DNA of 64,000 bases from Paenibacillus cellulositrophicus (lineage in GTDB: Bacteria > Bacillota > Bacilli > Paenibacillales > Paenibacillaceae). A program made the position numbers and the translations under genes. Under the pieces are notes generated by a model. It made no database searches. It was given only the letters and a program-made list of their open reading frames with translations, and was not told the DNA's origin. How positions within the stretch are numbered: the first letter of the stretch is position 1; each line of letters starts with the position of its first letter. Shown here piece after piece: positions 52,563-62,000 of the stretch. The stretch is taken from contig NZ_CP045295.1 of the NCBI RefSeq assembly GCF_009363095.1, positions 1,550,001 to 1,614,000 of the forward strand. The letters are read 5' to 3'.

Positions 52563-52604
52563 TTTTGCAACTATTTTGCAATAATTTTATTATAATTTGC
52601 AAAA
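52563..52604. promoter_or_regulatory. three TTGCAA-type elements between divergent promoters
   Basis: TTTTGCAA at 52563-52570 and 52574-52581 and the inverse TTGCAAAA at 52597-52604 lie between the two promoters. The second and third form an inverted repeat. They are candidate operator sites for the LacI-type regulator or another factor. Confidence 0.5.
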
Positions 52605-52623
52605 CATTATCATCGTTTTTCAG

Positions 52624-52652
52624 TTGACCTGTGATTTTATTTTACTTAACAT
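52624..52652 (+). promoter_or_regulatory. promoter of the LacI-type regulator
   Basis: TTGACC (52624-52629) and TAACAT (52647-52652) with 17 bases between them, about 70 bases before the start. Confidence 0.6.
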
Positions 52653-52719
52653 ATAGAGTAAGCAATCCAAAAGACAGGTTTTGCAGAATCCTCATCTGAC
52701 ATTAAAGGCAGGTCATGAC

Positions 52720-53736
52720 ATGCCCACATTAAAAGATATTGCCGAACGCGTCGGCGTCTCCATATCGACCGTTTCCCGCGTACTGGCCGACGATTCGAAC
52801 CGCTCCTCAAGCAGCGGGACCAAGCGGAAGATCTGGGACGCGGCGCAGGAGCTCGGATACATGGCGAAGGTGCCGCCCCAGGACCAGGCCGCAGTCAAAA
52901 AAATCGGATGCGTCGTATCCACCATGCAGGGACGGCGCTACCATCCCTATTTTTCGGTTATTTTTGAGGGAATTGAGAAGGAACTGGCCCGTCACGGATA
53001 CCAGATCGCTTTTACCTACACGCAAGAAGATTTGCAAAAAAATGAAATTTTGCAGCAAATCTCCGGCAAAGATTCAATCGACGGTTTAATCGTGATCGAG
53101 GGTATTGAGCCCAAATTATACAGCTATCTCAAAAAACACGTTCCGCATGTCGTCGGAATCGACGTTTCCGACCCGAGCATCCCGACCATTTCGTACGACC
53201 GCGTCGAAGCGGCGTCGATTGCCGTCAAGCATTTGACCGGACAGGGCCACCGCGAGATTATGTTTATCGGAGGTACGGGCTTGTCCGGCCAATTCGACCG
53301 GGAGAAAAGGTACCGGGGATACAAGCAGGCTCTGGAGCAGGCCGGCTTGCCGGTTCAGCCGGAGTATGTGCTGAATGCCGAATGGGAGCCCGACCGGGCC
53401 TACCGCCTTATGCTGACCTTTTTGGAGGAGCATCAGGGTAAGCTCCCGACGGCGGTCTTCGCGGCCAGTGACATCATGGCGATGGCTGCCATGCGGGCCA
53501 TTTCCGAGAAAGGCTACCGCATGCCCCAGGACTTCGCTGTCGTCGGCTTCGACGACAACGAACCGTCACGCTATACCGTTCCTCCGCTCTCCACCATTCA
53601 TATTCCGACGTTTGAAATCGGCGTCATGGCCGCGCGAACGATCCTGCAGATCACCGGCGATCCCTTCCCGCTGCCGGTCAAAATCGTGCTGCCTTATGAA
53701 CCGATCTTCCGCCAGTCCAGCATCTGGCAGGTGTAA
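52720..53736 (+). CDS. LacI-family transcription regulator
   Basis: A 338-aa regulator with the LacI helix-turn-helix at residues 1-25 (MPTLKDIAERVGVSISTVSRVL) and a periplasmic-binding-protein-like sensor domain (VVGIDVSDPSIPTISYDRVEAA; FAASDIMAMAAMRAISEKGYRMPQDFAVVGFDDNE). I chose the ATG at 52720. It is divergent from the ABC-GH4-PfkB operon and so is its likely regulator. A terminator follows. Confidence 0.92.
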   Translation: MPTLKDIAERVGVSISTVSRVLADDSNRSSSSGTKRKIWDAAQELGYMAKVPPQDQAAVKKIGCVVSTMQGRRYHPYFSVIFEGIEKELARHGYQIAFTYTQEDLQKNEILQQISGKDSIDGLIVIEGIEPKLYSYLKKHVPHVVGIDVSDPSIPTISYDRVEAASIAVKHLTGQGHREIMFIGGTGLSGQFDREKRYRGYKQALEQAGLPVQPEYVLNAEWEPDRAYRLMLTFLEEHQGKLPTAVFAASDIMAMAAMRAISEKGYRMPQDFAVVGFDDNEPSRYTVPPLSTIHIPTFEIGVMAARTILQITGDPFPLPVKIVLPYEPIFRQSSIWQV

Positions 53737-53743
53737 TCGCAGC

Positions 53744-53803
53744 AAAAGGCCCCTCTTTCCGCTCTGAAGAATGAACTTCAGACGGCAAGAGAGGCCTTTT
53801 TTC
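53744..53803. terminator. terminator between the LacI-type gene and sigK
   Basis: AAAAGGCCCCTCTT and AAGAGAGGCCTTTT (one mismatch) form the outer stem, with an inner CTGAA/TTCAG hairpin. It is flanked by A- and T-runs and serves two convergent genes. Confidence 0.82.
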
Positions 53804-53843
53804 GGCTGCCGGCGGCATTTCCGCCAGTGTCTTACGCTGCAAG

Positions 53844-54545
53844 CTACTGCTTGGATTTATAAAATTCATGGTACAGCTTCATCAGGGCACGCTTCTCGAT
53901 CCGCGACACGTAACTGCGGCTGATGCCGAGCTCCCTGGCAATTTCGCGCTGCGTCCGTTCTTCTCCGCCGTGCTCCAGGCCGAAGCGGCCCTTGATGACC
54001 TCCTGCTCGCGCTCATCGAGAATGTCCAGGTTCCGGTAGATTTTGCTCTTCTCGATCTTGAGCTGGACCATGTCGGCCACGTCGTCCGCCTCACTGCCCA
54101 AAATATCAATCAACGTGATTTCATTTCCCTCTTTATCCGTTCCGATCGGATCGTGCAGGGAAACGTCCTTCCTCGTTTTCTTCAAGGAACGCAAATGCAT
54201 CAGGATTTCATTTTCGATGCAGCGGGCTGCGAACGTGGCCAGCTTCGTGCCTTTATTTGCCTGAAAGCTCTCAATAGCTTTGATGAGCCCGATGGTACCG
54301 ATCGAGATCAGATCCTCCAGATCCTCGCCAGTATTATCGAATTTTTTCACAATGTGCGCCACCAGCCGCAAATTATGCTCGATCAACATATTGCGGGCGT
54401 GGGCGTCTCCTTCCGCCATCAATTGAAGGTACTTACTTTCCTCTTTCTCTGTCAGCGGCTGCGGAAAGGCGTTGTTTTTGACGTACGATACCAGCAGCGT
54501 TAATTCTTTAATGAAAAGGGCGATAAAGCTGAAAAGTCCGGGCAA
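53844..54545 (-). CDS. sigK: pro-sigma-K sporulation sigma factor, uninterrupted
   Basis: Mother-cell sigma factor for late sporulation, 233 aa. An N-terminal pro-sequence of about 20 residues ([19 protein letters not shown]) precedes [12 protein letters not shown], the same junction as in Bacillus pro-sigma-K. Region 2 is [18 protein letters not shown] and [17 protein letters not shown]; region 4 is [26 protein letters not shown] chose the TTG at 54545 because AGGAGG lies 8 bases upstream. The gene is whole, not split by a skin-type element. Confidence 0.95.
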   Translation of the reverse strand: MPGLFSFIALFIKELTLLVSYVKNNAFPQPLTEKEESKYLQLMAEGDAHARNMLIEHNLRLVAHIVKKFDNTGEDLEDLISIGTIGLIKAIESFQANKGTKLATFAARCIENEILMHLRSLKKTRKDVSLHDPIGTDKEGNEITLIDILGSEADDVADMVQLKIEKSKIYRNLDILDEREQEVIKGRFGLEHGGEERTQREIARELGISRSYVSRIEKRALMKLYHEFYKSKQ

Positions 54546-54681
54546 AGATGACACCTCCTGCTGAATGACTGGGCACCGCGAAAACATGGCTGCTGCTTCC
54601 TGCTGTTAGGCTGCGGTCTGTTCATTCTATGTGGGCGAAGGCCCATCTGTGCCTGTACGTATAAAAGAAAATCCTGCCGCT

Positions 54682-55338
54682 TTAGGCCTGCCTTGCTTGC
54701 GAGGATATGTCCCCGGCGGCGCCCTCTGCGGCTTCGCGCAGCTTCTCGAGGGTGAACCGCTGGACAAAGCGGCGGTAGGACTCCTTCCTTTTTCCATGCT
54801 CCTGAAACTGGGCAATGAGCCGGGTGACGGCCGGAATCAGCTGTTCCGCCTGAAGCCCCGTCAAGAGCGGCTTGGCCAATTCGGCCTTGATCCCTCTCGG
54901 CTCACCTCCGACATAGAGATCGTAGCTGTCTTTCATCTTGACAACGGCGATATCCTTCAGCAGCGGTTCGCTGGTTCCGAGTGCGCAGCCGGCGTACCCG
55001 ATCCTCAGCGGACTCGGTACCGCTATACCCGCGATTGCCAAATCCAGAGCTCTCGCCACATCCAAACCGGCCTCTTCCGCTCCGCGGCAAAATTGGCAGG
55101 CGATCAGGCTCTTGGTCACAAAACCCGCTGGGTGAATTTGAAGCCCGGCCGCCTTGAGTTCCTCCTGAACCTCACTCAGACGTTCTTCTTCTGCCGTGAC
55201 GTACAGCTGTTTGAAGCCGGTCATTTCCACGTCGACGACTCTGTCGGCAATGCCACCGATCGCTGCTAGCTGTTTCGGGGAGAACACGGTTCCCCCGACC
55301 CCGAAGCCGGGGGTAACCGCAAATTTGCGCTGACCCAA
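54682..55338 (-). CDS. small nitrite/sulfite reductase-like protein
   Basis: A 218-aa protein resembling one half of the nitrite/sulfite reductase fold. The start FAVTPGFGVGGTVFSPKQLAAIGGIADR is the ferredoxin-like half-domain, and ACQFCRGAEEAG and GYAGCALGTSEPLLKDIA recall the two halves of the siroheme/Fe-S cysteine set. Full-length enzymes are much longer, so this is a reduced version whose activity is uncertain. The TTG at 55338 has GGAG about 9 bases upstream. No siroheme synthesis gene is nearby. Confidence 0.7.
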   Translation of the reverse strand: MGQRKFAVTPGFGVGGTVFSPKQLAAIGGIADRVVDVEMTGFKQLYVTAEEERLSEVQEELKAAGLQIHPAGFVTKSLIACQFCRGAEEAGLDVARALDLAIAGIAVPSPLRIGYAGCALGTSEPLLKDIAVVKMKDSYDLYVGGEPRGIKAELAKPLLTGLQAEQLIPAVTRLIAQFQEHGKRKESYRRFVQRFTLEKLREAAEGAAGDISSQARQA

Positions 55339-55400
55339 CCTTCCTCACTCCTTATCGCTTCGATGATTATACCTGGTACCTGGTGACAGCCGGCAGCAGA

Positions 55401-56294
55401 TTACGGCACGTTCACGACGAAGGGAACGGTAATGACACGTCCGTCGCGCTGGAACTGCCCCCATATTTTATAGATGCCGGCGTGCGGAAAGGTCGTCATA
55501 AACTCGGCCTTTGGCCCGGAGCCTTTTTCATCCATCGGATGGACATGCAGGTACTGCTCCGCATCTTCAGACAGAATGACCACGTGTCCGACGGCGCCCA
55601 GGTACGGCTGCAGGTCGGTGACCGGTGCGCCGGTCTCGGCATCCTCGATCGTGTAGGTGAGCATCCGCTCCTGCCCTGCCGCAAGTCGGTCAAAATCCAG
55701 GGCCACCCGCAGTCCGTCCACCGTTTTGACCCGCTCCCCGTCCGGCTTCACGGGAGCAGCCGGCAGCGGTGCACCTTTCACCTGAAGCCACGCCGATTTG
55801 TTCATCGCACCTCCGCCTTCCGGAACAAAGTCGGCGATCAGCTTGTAATCTCCGCCTGCGGGGAAGCGGTTGTTCACTTCAAACACGCCGCCTCCCCGGT
55901 ACTCCGGATGAATATGGTGAAAGTATGACAGATCTTTGCTGACGATAATGAGATGCTCTTTTTGTTCATGTGTCGTTTCGAAGGATTCAATCGCCTTGCC
56001 GTCATGCGTAAATGCCATGGTGATCTTCGTATCCACGCCAGCTTCCGGCGCTTGGCCATCTGCGTACGTCCAGCTGACGTTCACGTCCTTTTCCTGAAGC
56101 CCTCCTGTTTGGCCGCCGCCGTGCTTATGCGCGGTACCCTCTGCGCCGTTCGTCTTTGCCGGCCCATGGGTCGAGTGATGATCATGTGACATGTTCATTT
56201 GTTCTCCATCTCCTTTTATCGCTTTTGTTTCGGACTCGCAGGCGGTCAGCACCGCGAGTCCGAGCAGTGCGGCGAGTCCCAATGAACGTTTCAT
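55401..56294 (-). CDS. His-rich copper-operon lipoprotein with duplicated domains
   Basis: A 297-aa lipoprotein (lipobox LTAC, Cys19). Next comes a His-rich stretch ([18 protein letters not shown]), then two similar beta-sandwich halves: [21 protein letters not shown]...FPAGGDYKL and [22 protein letters not shown]...FPHAGIYKI. The His/Met motifs and position right after copA (ATGA overlap) suggest outer-surface copper binding or hand-over. I do not know a characterised homologue. Confidence 0.8.
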   Translation of the reverse strand: MKRSLGLAALLGLAVLTACESETKAIKGDGEQMNMSHDHHSTHGPAKTNGAEGTAHKHGGGQTGGLQEKDVNVSWTYADGQAPEAGVDTKITMAFTHDGKAIESFETTHEQKEHLIIVSKDLSYFHHIHPEYRGGGVFEVNNRFPAGGDYKLIADFVPEGGGAMNKSAWLQVKGAPLPAAPVKPDGERVKTVDGLRVALDFDRLAAGQERMLTYTIEDAETGAPVTDLQPYLGAVGHVVILSEDAEQYLHVHPMDEKGSGPKAEFMTTFPHAGIYKIWGQFQRDGRVITVPFVVNVP

Positions 56295-58771
56295 GCGGCC
56301 CGCTCTCCTTTCGGGTTCATCTGCAGTTTCATCCGCTGCAGTCTGAGTGCGTTCAGGACGACCGAGACCGAGCTCAGCGCCATCGCTGCCCCTGCAATCC
56401 AGGGGGCGAGCAGCCCGAGGGCCGCGACTGGAATGCCCAGCGTGTTGTAGCCAAGCGCCCAGAACAAGTTTTGGCGGATATTGCGCATCGTTTTTCGGCT
56501 CATTTCGATGGAATCGGCAATGCTGTTCAAATCACCCCGCATCAGCGTCACATCCGCCGCTTCCATGGCGACGTCCGTCCCTGTTCCGATGGCCATGCCG
56601 ATGTCGGCTTGTGCCAAGGCTGGGGCATCGTTGATGCCGTCGCCGACCATCGCCACTTTTTTGCCAAGCGACTGCAGCTTTTTAACTTCGGCGGCTTTCC
56701 CTTCCGGCAGAACCTCCGCAAGCACCTCGTCAATGCCCGCCTGCCGGGCGATCGCTTGGGCGGTGCGTTCATTGTCCCCGGTGATCATGACCACTTGAAT
56801 GCCTAAGCCTTTCAACCGGCCGACCGCCGCCTTGGAGCTTTCCTTGATCGTATCCGCAACGGCGATCAGTCCGGCGTACAGGCCGTCTATTGCGACGAGC
56901 ATCGCCGTCTTGCCCTCTTCCTCCAGCTTCGTCATGCTGCTCTCGGCATCCCAGGCAAGGATGCCATGCTTCTCCATCAGCTTGCGGGTTCCGGCGAGCA
57001 CCTCACGGCCGTCCACGACGGCCCGGATGCCGTAACCCGGGATCGCCTCGAATTCCCCGGCTTCGGTAATCGCAATGCCGCGGGCCTTGATGCCGTCTAC
57101 GATGGCCTCAGCGAGCGGATGCTCCGAAGGTTTCTCCGCCGAGCCGGCCAGCCGCAGAAACTCGCGCTCATCCATTGATGCAGTGAGCACATCGGTCAGC
57201 TCCGGCTTCCCTTTCGTGACCGTGCCCGTTTTGTCAAGGATCACCGTATTGATGCGGTGCGTCGACTCCAGATACTCGCCGCCCTTAAACAGGACGCCCA
57301 GCTCGGCGGCGCGGCCCGACCCGGCCATGATCGACGTCGGTGTCGCGAGTCCGAGGGCACACGGGCAGGCGATAACCAGAACCGCAATCGCCTTCTCCAG
57401 CGCACTGGCAAAGTCGTACGGGGCAATCCAGAAGTACCAGACGACGAACGTCAGAAGGGCAATGCCGACCACGATCGGGACGAAGATGCCGGAGATGACG
57501 TCGGCTACTCGCTGGATCGGCGCCTTCGAGCCCTGCGCTTCCTCCACCACTTTGATAATTTGCGCGAGGGCCGTTTCCCGGCCGACCTTCGTCGCCTGAA
57601 TTTTCAGCCGCCCGTTTTTGTTGACGGTCGCTCCGAATACGGAATCCCCGGCCTTTTTCTCAACCGGTATGCTCTCGCCGGTCAGCATCGATTCGTTGAC
57701 GGCCGACGCCCCTTCGAGCACGAGTCCGTCCACCGGAATTTTTTCGCCAGGCTTCACAAGGACGATGTCCCCGGCCATAACCTCTTCGACCGGAATGGTG
57801 AGCTCTTCACCGTTTCTGATGACGACGGCGTTCTTCGCCTGCAGCCCCATCAGCGTTTTGATCGCTTCGGACGTCCGTCCTTTCGCAAGCAGCTCGAACA
57901 GCTTACCCATAATGACCAGCGTGATCAGCACGGCGCTTGTTTCATAATACATTTCCGGGCCGTGATGAAGGCTCCCGCCTCCGGCAGCCCACTCGATGGT
58001 TAAATACAGGCTGTAAAAGTAGGCGGCCGATGTGCCCAGGCTGACCAGAACGTCCATGTTGGCGCTTTTGTTGCGGAGGGCGTTGAACGCCCCTTTATAG
58101 AACTGCCTTCCGATATAAAACTGTACCGGGGTGGCGAGTGCGAGCTGGAACCACGGGTTCATGAACAGCTCCGGCATCCAGATCCAGGACAGGAAGGAGA
58201 AGTGGCTGACCATGGACCACAGCAGCGGCAGGGACAGGAGAGCGGAGATCAGCAGCTTGCGCTTCTGCTGCGTGATTACCCGGCTGCGCTGCTCCGCCGG
58301 ATCGGCGGTCTGTTCCCGCTTGGGAGTCGCTTTGTATCCCAGCTTGTCGATCCGCTTCTCCATGTCGCCCGCGTTGACTTCCAGCGGGTTAAATTCCACT
58401 CTGGCCGTCTCCATCGCAAAATTGACGTTGGCGCTCTTTACCCCAGGCATCTTGTTGAGCGTTTTTTCAATTTTAACCGCACAGGCCGCGCAGTACATCC
58501 CGGTAATATCCAGATCGACCACTTCTTTGGCCGTATCGTACCCCAGCTTTTTGACGGCTTCCTCCATATGATCCATGCTGGTCCGGTCCGGGTCATACGT
58601 AACCGTGGCGCGCTCCATCGCAAAATTCACGTTGGCCTCAGACACGCCATCCAGCTTTTTCAGCCCCTTCTCAATCCGGTTGGCACATGCGGCACAAGTC
58701 ATGCCTGTGATCTGCAAAGACACTTGCTCCTGCTGCTTCAGCTGCTCCTGCTCCCTACCGTAAGTTTCCAT
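56291..58771 (-). CDS. copA: copper-exporting P1B-type ATPase
   Basis: Cu(I) export pump, 826 aa. Two N-terminal heavy-metal domains carry GMTCAAC and GMYCAAC (Tyr for Thr in the second). The ion site is [13 protein letters not shown], the phosphorylated Asp is in [17 protein letters not shown] is the HP motif, [10 protein letters not shown] is the hinge, and [12 protein letters not shown] plus [15 protein letters not shown] complete the Cu(I) type signature. I chose the ATG at 58771 because GGGGTG lies 8 bases upstream. It lies between copZ and the lipoprotein gene. Confidence 0.96.
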   Translation of the reverse strand: METYGREQEQLKQQEQVSLQITGMTCAACANRIEKGLKKLDGVSEANVNFAMERATVTYDPDRTSMDHMEEAVKKLGYDTAKEVVDLDITGMYCAACAVKIEKTLNKMPGVKSANVNFAMETARVEFNPLEVNAGDMEKRIDKLGYKATPKREQTADPAEQRSRVITQQKRKLLISALLSLPLLWSMVSHFSFLSWIWMPELFMNPWFQLALATPVQFYIGRQFYKGAFNALRNKSANMDVLVSLGTSAAYFYSLYLTIEWAAGGGSLHHGPEMYYETSAVLITLVIMGKLFELLAKGRTSEAIKTLMGLQAKNAVVIRNGEELTIPVEEVMAGDIVLVKPGEKIPVDGLVLEGASAVNESMLTGESIPVEKKAGDSVFGATVNKNGRLKIQATKVGRETALAQIIKVVEEAQGSKAPIQRVADVISGIFVPIVVGIALLTFVVWYFWIAPYDFASALEKAIAVLVIACPCALGLATPTSIMAGSGRAAELGVLFKGGEYLESTHRINTVILDKTGTVTKGKPELTDVLTASMDEREFLRLAGSAEKPSEHPLAEAIVDGIKARGIAITEAGEFEAIPGYGIRAVVDGREVLAGTRKLMEKHGILAWDAESSMTKLEEEGKTAMLVAIDGLYAGLIAVADTIKESSKAAVGRLKGLGIQVVMITGDNERTAQAIARQAGIDEVLAEVLPEGKAAEVKKLQSLGKKVAMVGDGINDAPALAQADIGMAIGTGTDVAMEAADVTLMRGDLNSIADSIEMSRKTMRNIRQNLFWALGYNTLGIPVAALGLLAPWIAGAAMALSSVSVVLNALRLQRMKLQMNPKGERAA

Positions 58772-58799
58772 TGCAACGACACCCCGTTTCATTTATTCG

Positions 58800-59000
58800 T
58801 TAGGCGACCTCATAGCCTTGATCTTCAATGGCTTCCTTAATGGATGGAAGCGACAGCTTGCCGCTGTCATACGCAACCGTGACTGTCCCGTCGGCCAAGT
58901 TGACCTTGGCGTCCGCACCCAGCGCCTTCATCGCGCCTTCGATGGAATTGACGCAGTGCATGCAGGACATGCCGTTAACCTGTAATGTAACTTGGTTCAT
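58800..59000 (-). CDS. copZ: copper chaperone CopZ
   Basis: A 66-aa heavy-metal-associated protein that passes Cu(I) to CopA. The metal motif is GMSCMHCVNSIE (Met between Ser-Cys and His-Cys where many have Gly-His or Ala-Ala). The ATG at 59000 follows GAGGAGAG. It is the first gene after the CsoR-like promoter; copA follows 28 bases later. Confidence 0.93.
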   Translation of the reverse strand: MNQVTLQVNGMSCMHCVNSIEGAMKALGADAKVNLADGTVTVAYDSGKLSLPSIKEAIEDQGYEVA

Positions 59001-59083
59001 ATATCATCTCTCCTCGGATCGTTTTAGTTGGAAGATGGTATTGGCATGAGCCCGAATCATTGATCACCATCTCCTTGTCATGA

Positions 59084-59113
59084 AGTATACCCCCCTACCC
59101 TATAATTAGTCAA
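59084..59113 (-). promoter_or_regulatory. copZ-copA promoter
   Basis: TTGACT (59113-59108) and TATACT (59089-59084) are separated by 18 bases. The spacer contains most of a C-tract CsoR-like operator. Confidence 0.8.
59086..59104. promoter_or_regulatory. CsoR-like operator 1, within the promoter spacer
   Basis: TATACCCCCCTACCCTATA has the TA-C-tract-TA layout of CsoR operators. It covers the spacer and part of the -10 element, a place suited to repression. Confidence 0.7.
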
Positions 59114-59125
59114 CCATTATTTTAC

Positions 59126-59144
59126 TATACCCCCCTAAACTATA
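59126..59144. promoter_or_regulatory. CsoR-like operator 2, upstream of the promoter
   Basis: TATACCCCCCTAAACTATA repeats operator 1 with few changes. The two start exactly 40 bases apart, close to four helical turns, so two CsoR assemblies could bind the same DNA face. Confidence 0.6.
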
Positions 59145-59153
59145 TTTTTGCCT

Positions 59154-59264
59154 AAAAAAAACGTCTATCGACGTACCTTCACAGAAGACAGACCGCGTTT
59201 AAAGGTAATTTTTTTTGCAATATCAGGATGCCATGGCTCTGGAGTTTATGCTTTCTGATATTAT
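59154..59264 (+). repeat. copy C of the dispersed repeat
   Basis: It contains AACGTCTATCGACGTACC, GACAGACCGCGTTTA, TTTTTTGCAATATCAGGATG and TTTATGCTTTCTGATATTA, matching copy A at the ends and core and copy B in the middle. It lies between the csoR terminator and the copZ promoter. Confidence 0.8.
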
Positions 59265-59290
59265 AAAAAAAAGGATTCTTTCGAATCCTT
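59264..59290 (-). terminator. terminator after csoR
   Basis: On the minus strand, AAGGATTC and GAATCCTT pair around a TTTC-type loop, followed by a run of T. Confidence 0.85.
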
Positions 59291-59312
59291 AGGTCATCCG
59301 AGCCGTATTCGA

Positions 59313-59648
59313 TTATTTCATCAATTTATTAATCGTTATGAGCAGCTCGTCGATCACTTCATTCTCCCCGTCCTGAATGCGTTCGATCAGGCAGCTCTTC
59401 ATATGATGCTCGAGCAGCAGCTTGCTGACCCCGTTCAAAGCGGATTGGACCGACGAAATCTGGTTCAGCACGTCGTCGCAGTACGTATCCTTTTCGATTA
59501 AGCCTTTAATGCCGCGGATCTGCCCCTCAATCCGGTTCAAGCGGCTGATCAGGTTGTTTTTCGTTTTGGGGGAATGGTGGCTCTTCCGTTCGCCTGTTCC
59601 GCAAGACTCGTGCTTGACGGATTCTTCCATGGTCTCTTCCACACGCAT
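59313..59648 (-). CDS. csoR: copper-sensing repressor CsoR
   Basis: A 111-aa helical repressor that leaves DNA when it binds Cu(I). The ligands Cys57, His82 and Cys86 keep the family spacing (25 and 4 residues), in YCDDV and EHHMKSC. Upstream residues RLNRIEGQIRGIKGLIE are typical. I chose the ATG at 59648; an extended -10 (TGG-TACAAT, 59674-59682) lies upstream of it, and a start at 59717 would precede that. It has its own terminator, so copZ is transcribed separately. No CsoR-like operator is seen before csoR. Confidence 0.92.
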   Translation of the reverse strand: MRVEETMEESVKHESCGTGERKSHHSPKTKNNLISRLNRIEGQIRGIKGLIEKDTYCDDVLNQISSVQSALNGVSKLLLEHHMKSCLIERIQDGENEVIDELLITINKLMK

Positions 59649-59792
59649 CCATCCTTTCTTACTGGCTATCTCTATTGTACCATCCGTTTCCCCGATTGAT
59701 GAGTCCGGATCGTGCATCCGGTGCCTGGCTTCGTAAAGATCCTTGATCAGCCCGGCATCGAAAGCCAGCCGGACCTTCAGGGGAATATGGAT

Positions 59793-60866
59793 TTAGAAGC
59801 GGACAGCCCACACGCAGACCGGTTTGGACACTTCTACCGAATGGCCTGTATACGTTAATTTGCCGGTATCCTGGTCTATGGTGAAGAGCGTCAGGTTATT
59901 CGTATCCCGGTTAGCCGCGATCACATGCTTACCGCCGGGAACGATGGAAAAATGGCGCGGGTGCTGGCCTTCCGTCGACACGTGCTGCACCGTTGTCAGC
60001 TTGCCGGATTCCGGATCGACCGCATAGACGACAATGCTGTCGTGACCGCGGTTCGAGCCGTACAGGAACCGGCCGTCGGCAGAAATCGTAATTTCCGCGC
60101 AGCCGTTAGCCCCCGTCCACTCGGCAGGCAGCGTCGGCACGGTTTCCAGCGTCTCGAGTGTTCCGTGTTCCGCATCGTATTGAAAGGCCGTAACCGTCGA
60201 ATTCAATTCATTGATGACATACGCGAATTTTCCGTTCGGATGGAAAGTCAGATGGCGCGGTCCGGCGCCTTTCTCCACCCGGGCGTCGCTCACGGGCACG
60301 AGCTTGCCTTCGGCTTCGTCGATCCGGTATGTACGGATGAGATCCAGACCAAGGTCACACGTGAGCAAAAAGCGCTGATCCGGGCTGTAGAACGAGGAAT
60401 GCAGATGCGGAGCCACTCCGCTGTAGTCGCCTTGTCCGACATGCTGCTGGATGTCCAGCACGCTTCCCACCTTGCCGCCGGCGGCAAGCTCCACCAGGCT
60501 GATCGTGCCTTTATGATAGCTGGTCAGCGTCAAATATTTGCTGTTTGCGCTCCGCTGAATGTGGCATGCCGGACCGTTCAGTGCGTGCGCCCGGCTGGCT
60601 TCGGTCAGCTTGCCTGTTTCCGGATCGATCGTATAAGCTGCGGCGTCGCTCGTCTTCGTTCCGTCTTCGGCTGCCGTTTCACTGATCGCGTACAGCAGGT
60701 TTCCCGCCTGATCCACGTTCAGGAACGTCGGATTTTTGTTGCCGTCCACCTTGTCGAGCAGCGTCAGCTCGCCTTTCCCTTCATTCAATTCGTATACGTA
60801 GATTCCGTCGGATGCCGCTTCGGCATATGAACCGACGAACACCAGCATGCGATCGTTTGCTGTCAT
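59793..60866 (-). CDS. lactonase family beta-propeller (6-phosphogluconolactonase-like)
   Basis: A 357-aa seven-bladed propeller of the YkgB/Pgl type. Blades repeat PxTGKLT-like motifs, and GVAPHLHSSFYSPDQRFLLTCDLGLDLI and GAGPRHLTFHPNGKFAYVINELNSTVTAF are conserved. Relatives hydrolyse 6-phosphogluconolactone; other lactones are possible. I chose the ATG at 60866. The promoter at 60903-60931 lies upstream. Confidence 0.88.
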   Translation of the reverse strand: MTANDRMLVFVGSYAEAASDGIYVYELNEGKGELTLLDKVDGNKNPTFLNVDQAGNLLYAISETAAEDGTKTSDAAAYTIDPETGKLTEASRAHALNGPACHIQRSANSKYLTLTSYHKGTISLVELAAGGKVGSVLDIQQHVGQGDYSGVAPHLHSSFYSPDQRFLLTCDLGLDLIRTYRIDEAEGKLVPVSDARVEKGAGPRHLTFHPNGKFAYVINELNSTVTAFQYDAEHGTLETLETVPTLPAEWTGANGCAEITISADGRFLYGSNRGHDSIVVYAVDPESGKLTTVQHVSTEGQHPRHFSIVPGGKHVIAANRDTNNLTLFTIDQDTGKLTYTGHSVEVSKPVCVWAVRF

Positions 60867-61236
60867 GATCACTTCGCCTCTCTCTTTGTGTTTGTATAAA
60901 TGATTGTATCATTGTTAGTGGAATACGGCAAAAGGGGCTCAGCCTTCTTTTTCACCCATCCATAAGGGAAACTGACGGATCATCGGGTCCATGGTGTAAT
61001 TATCCTCGGGAAGGAACATAGTAATACGGTCTGTGTTATTGGCGGATGCGTGTAACGGGGATTGCTGCATCACTGGCGGATCTGTTCCAACGTCATACAG
61101 TCATTATAGTACGGGCGACATCATCCTTAAACATAAGGAATATCGGGGACCACAGTCGGACGTAAAAATCATTACATCGCTTCGGATAGAGCGATCGAAC
61201 GCAAACAAACCCAACATCAGGAGGCTGATCAAACCT
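60867..61236. other. 370-base region between divergent genes, no convincing gene
   Basis: It holds the lactonase promoter (60903-60931). On the plus strand a TATAGT near 61105 could be a weak promoter for the SDR gene. A 26-codon frame on the minus strand near 60940-61020 has no ribosome site and is not called. Confidence 0.45.
60903..60931 (-). promoter_or_regulatory. promoter of the lactonase gene
   Basis: TTGCCG (60931-60926) and TACAAT (60908-60903) with 17 bases between, 37 bases before the start codon. Confidence 0.6.
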
Positions 61237-61986
61237 ATGAAATTAGCGGATCATACGATTCTCGTCAATGGGGGCGCCGCGGGTATCGGCAGGGGGGTCG
61301 TTATGGCTCTCGCCAAAGAGGGCGCCAGGGTCGCCTTTTTCGACAGCGGTGAAGAAAAGGGACGCATCACGGAGAAGGAGGTTAGCGAAAGAGCGGAATG
61401 CATGTTTGTAAAAGTCAACCTGCTCGATAAAGATGAGGTCGCTCAAGGCTTCAAGCAGGTCATCGGAAGGTTCAAAACGCTTCACGGATTGGTGAACTGC
61501 GCGCAGGCTTCAAGGAACGTGCCCTTTCTGGATACGACTGAAGAAGAGCTCAGACTGGCGCTGCATACAGGCTTTCTCCCCGCTTTTCATCTGATGAAAT
61601 GGAGCTACCCCTATTTAAAAGAAACGCAGGGCTCGATCGTGAACTTTGCGTCGGGAGCGGCGCTCGAAGGCATGCCCACGCAAACCTCCTACGCAGCCGC
61701 CAAGGAAGCCCTGCGCGGCATTTCCCGCGTGGCGGCCAAGGAATGGGGGCCGGATCAGATCAATGTCAACATCGTCTGCCCGATCGCAGCCTCCGAAGGC
61801 GTGCTGGAATGGAAAGAGAAGATGCCCGAAGCTTACGAGAAAATGGTCAACAACATCCCTTTGCGGCGGCTTGGCGACTGCGAGCACGACGTCGGCCGGG
61901 TCGTCTGCTTCCTGCTAAGCAGGGACGCCAAATTTATTACCGGGCAAACCATTATGGTTGACGGCGGCACCATGATGCTGCGGTAG
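61237..61986 (+). CDS. short-chain dehydrogenase/reductase
   Basis: A 249-aa SDR. The cofactor loop is NGGAAGIGRG, with Asn in place of the usual Thr. Where most have NNAG it has NCAQAS. Catalytic Ser, Tyr and Lys are in NFASGAALEGMPTQTSYAAAKEAL, and the tail is typical (ITGQTIMVDGGTMMLR). Substrate unknown. I chose the ATG at 61237, with CAGGAGG 11 bases upstream; the open frame reaches back to 61033 without a better start. Confidence 0.82.
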   Translation: MKLADHTILVNGGAAGIGRGVVMALAKEGARVAFFDSGEEKGRITEKEVSERAECMFVKVNLLDKDEVAQGFKQVIGRFKTLHGLVNCAQASRNVPFLDTTEEELRLALHTGFLPAFHLMKWSYPYLKETQGSIVNFASGAALEGMPTQTSYAAAKEALRGISRVAAKEWGPDQINVNIVCPIAASEGVLEWKEKMPEAYEKMVNNIPLRRLGDCEHDVGRVVCFLLSRDAKFITGQTIMVDGGTMMLR

Positions 61987-62000
61987 CGTTCAAGCTTGAT

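Noticed and set aside
60940..61020. 26-codon minus-strand frame upstream of the lactonase gene
   Set aside because: No ribosome site or conserved feature; could be a remnant but cannot be supported.
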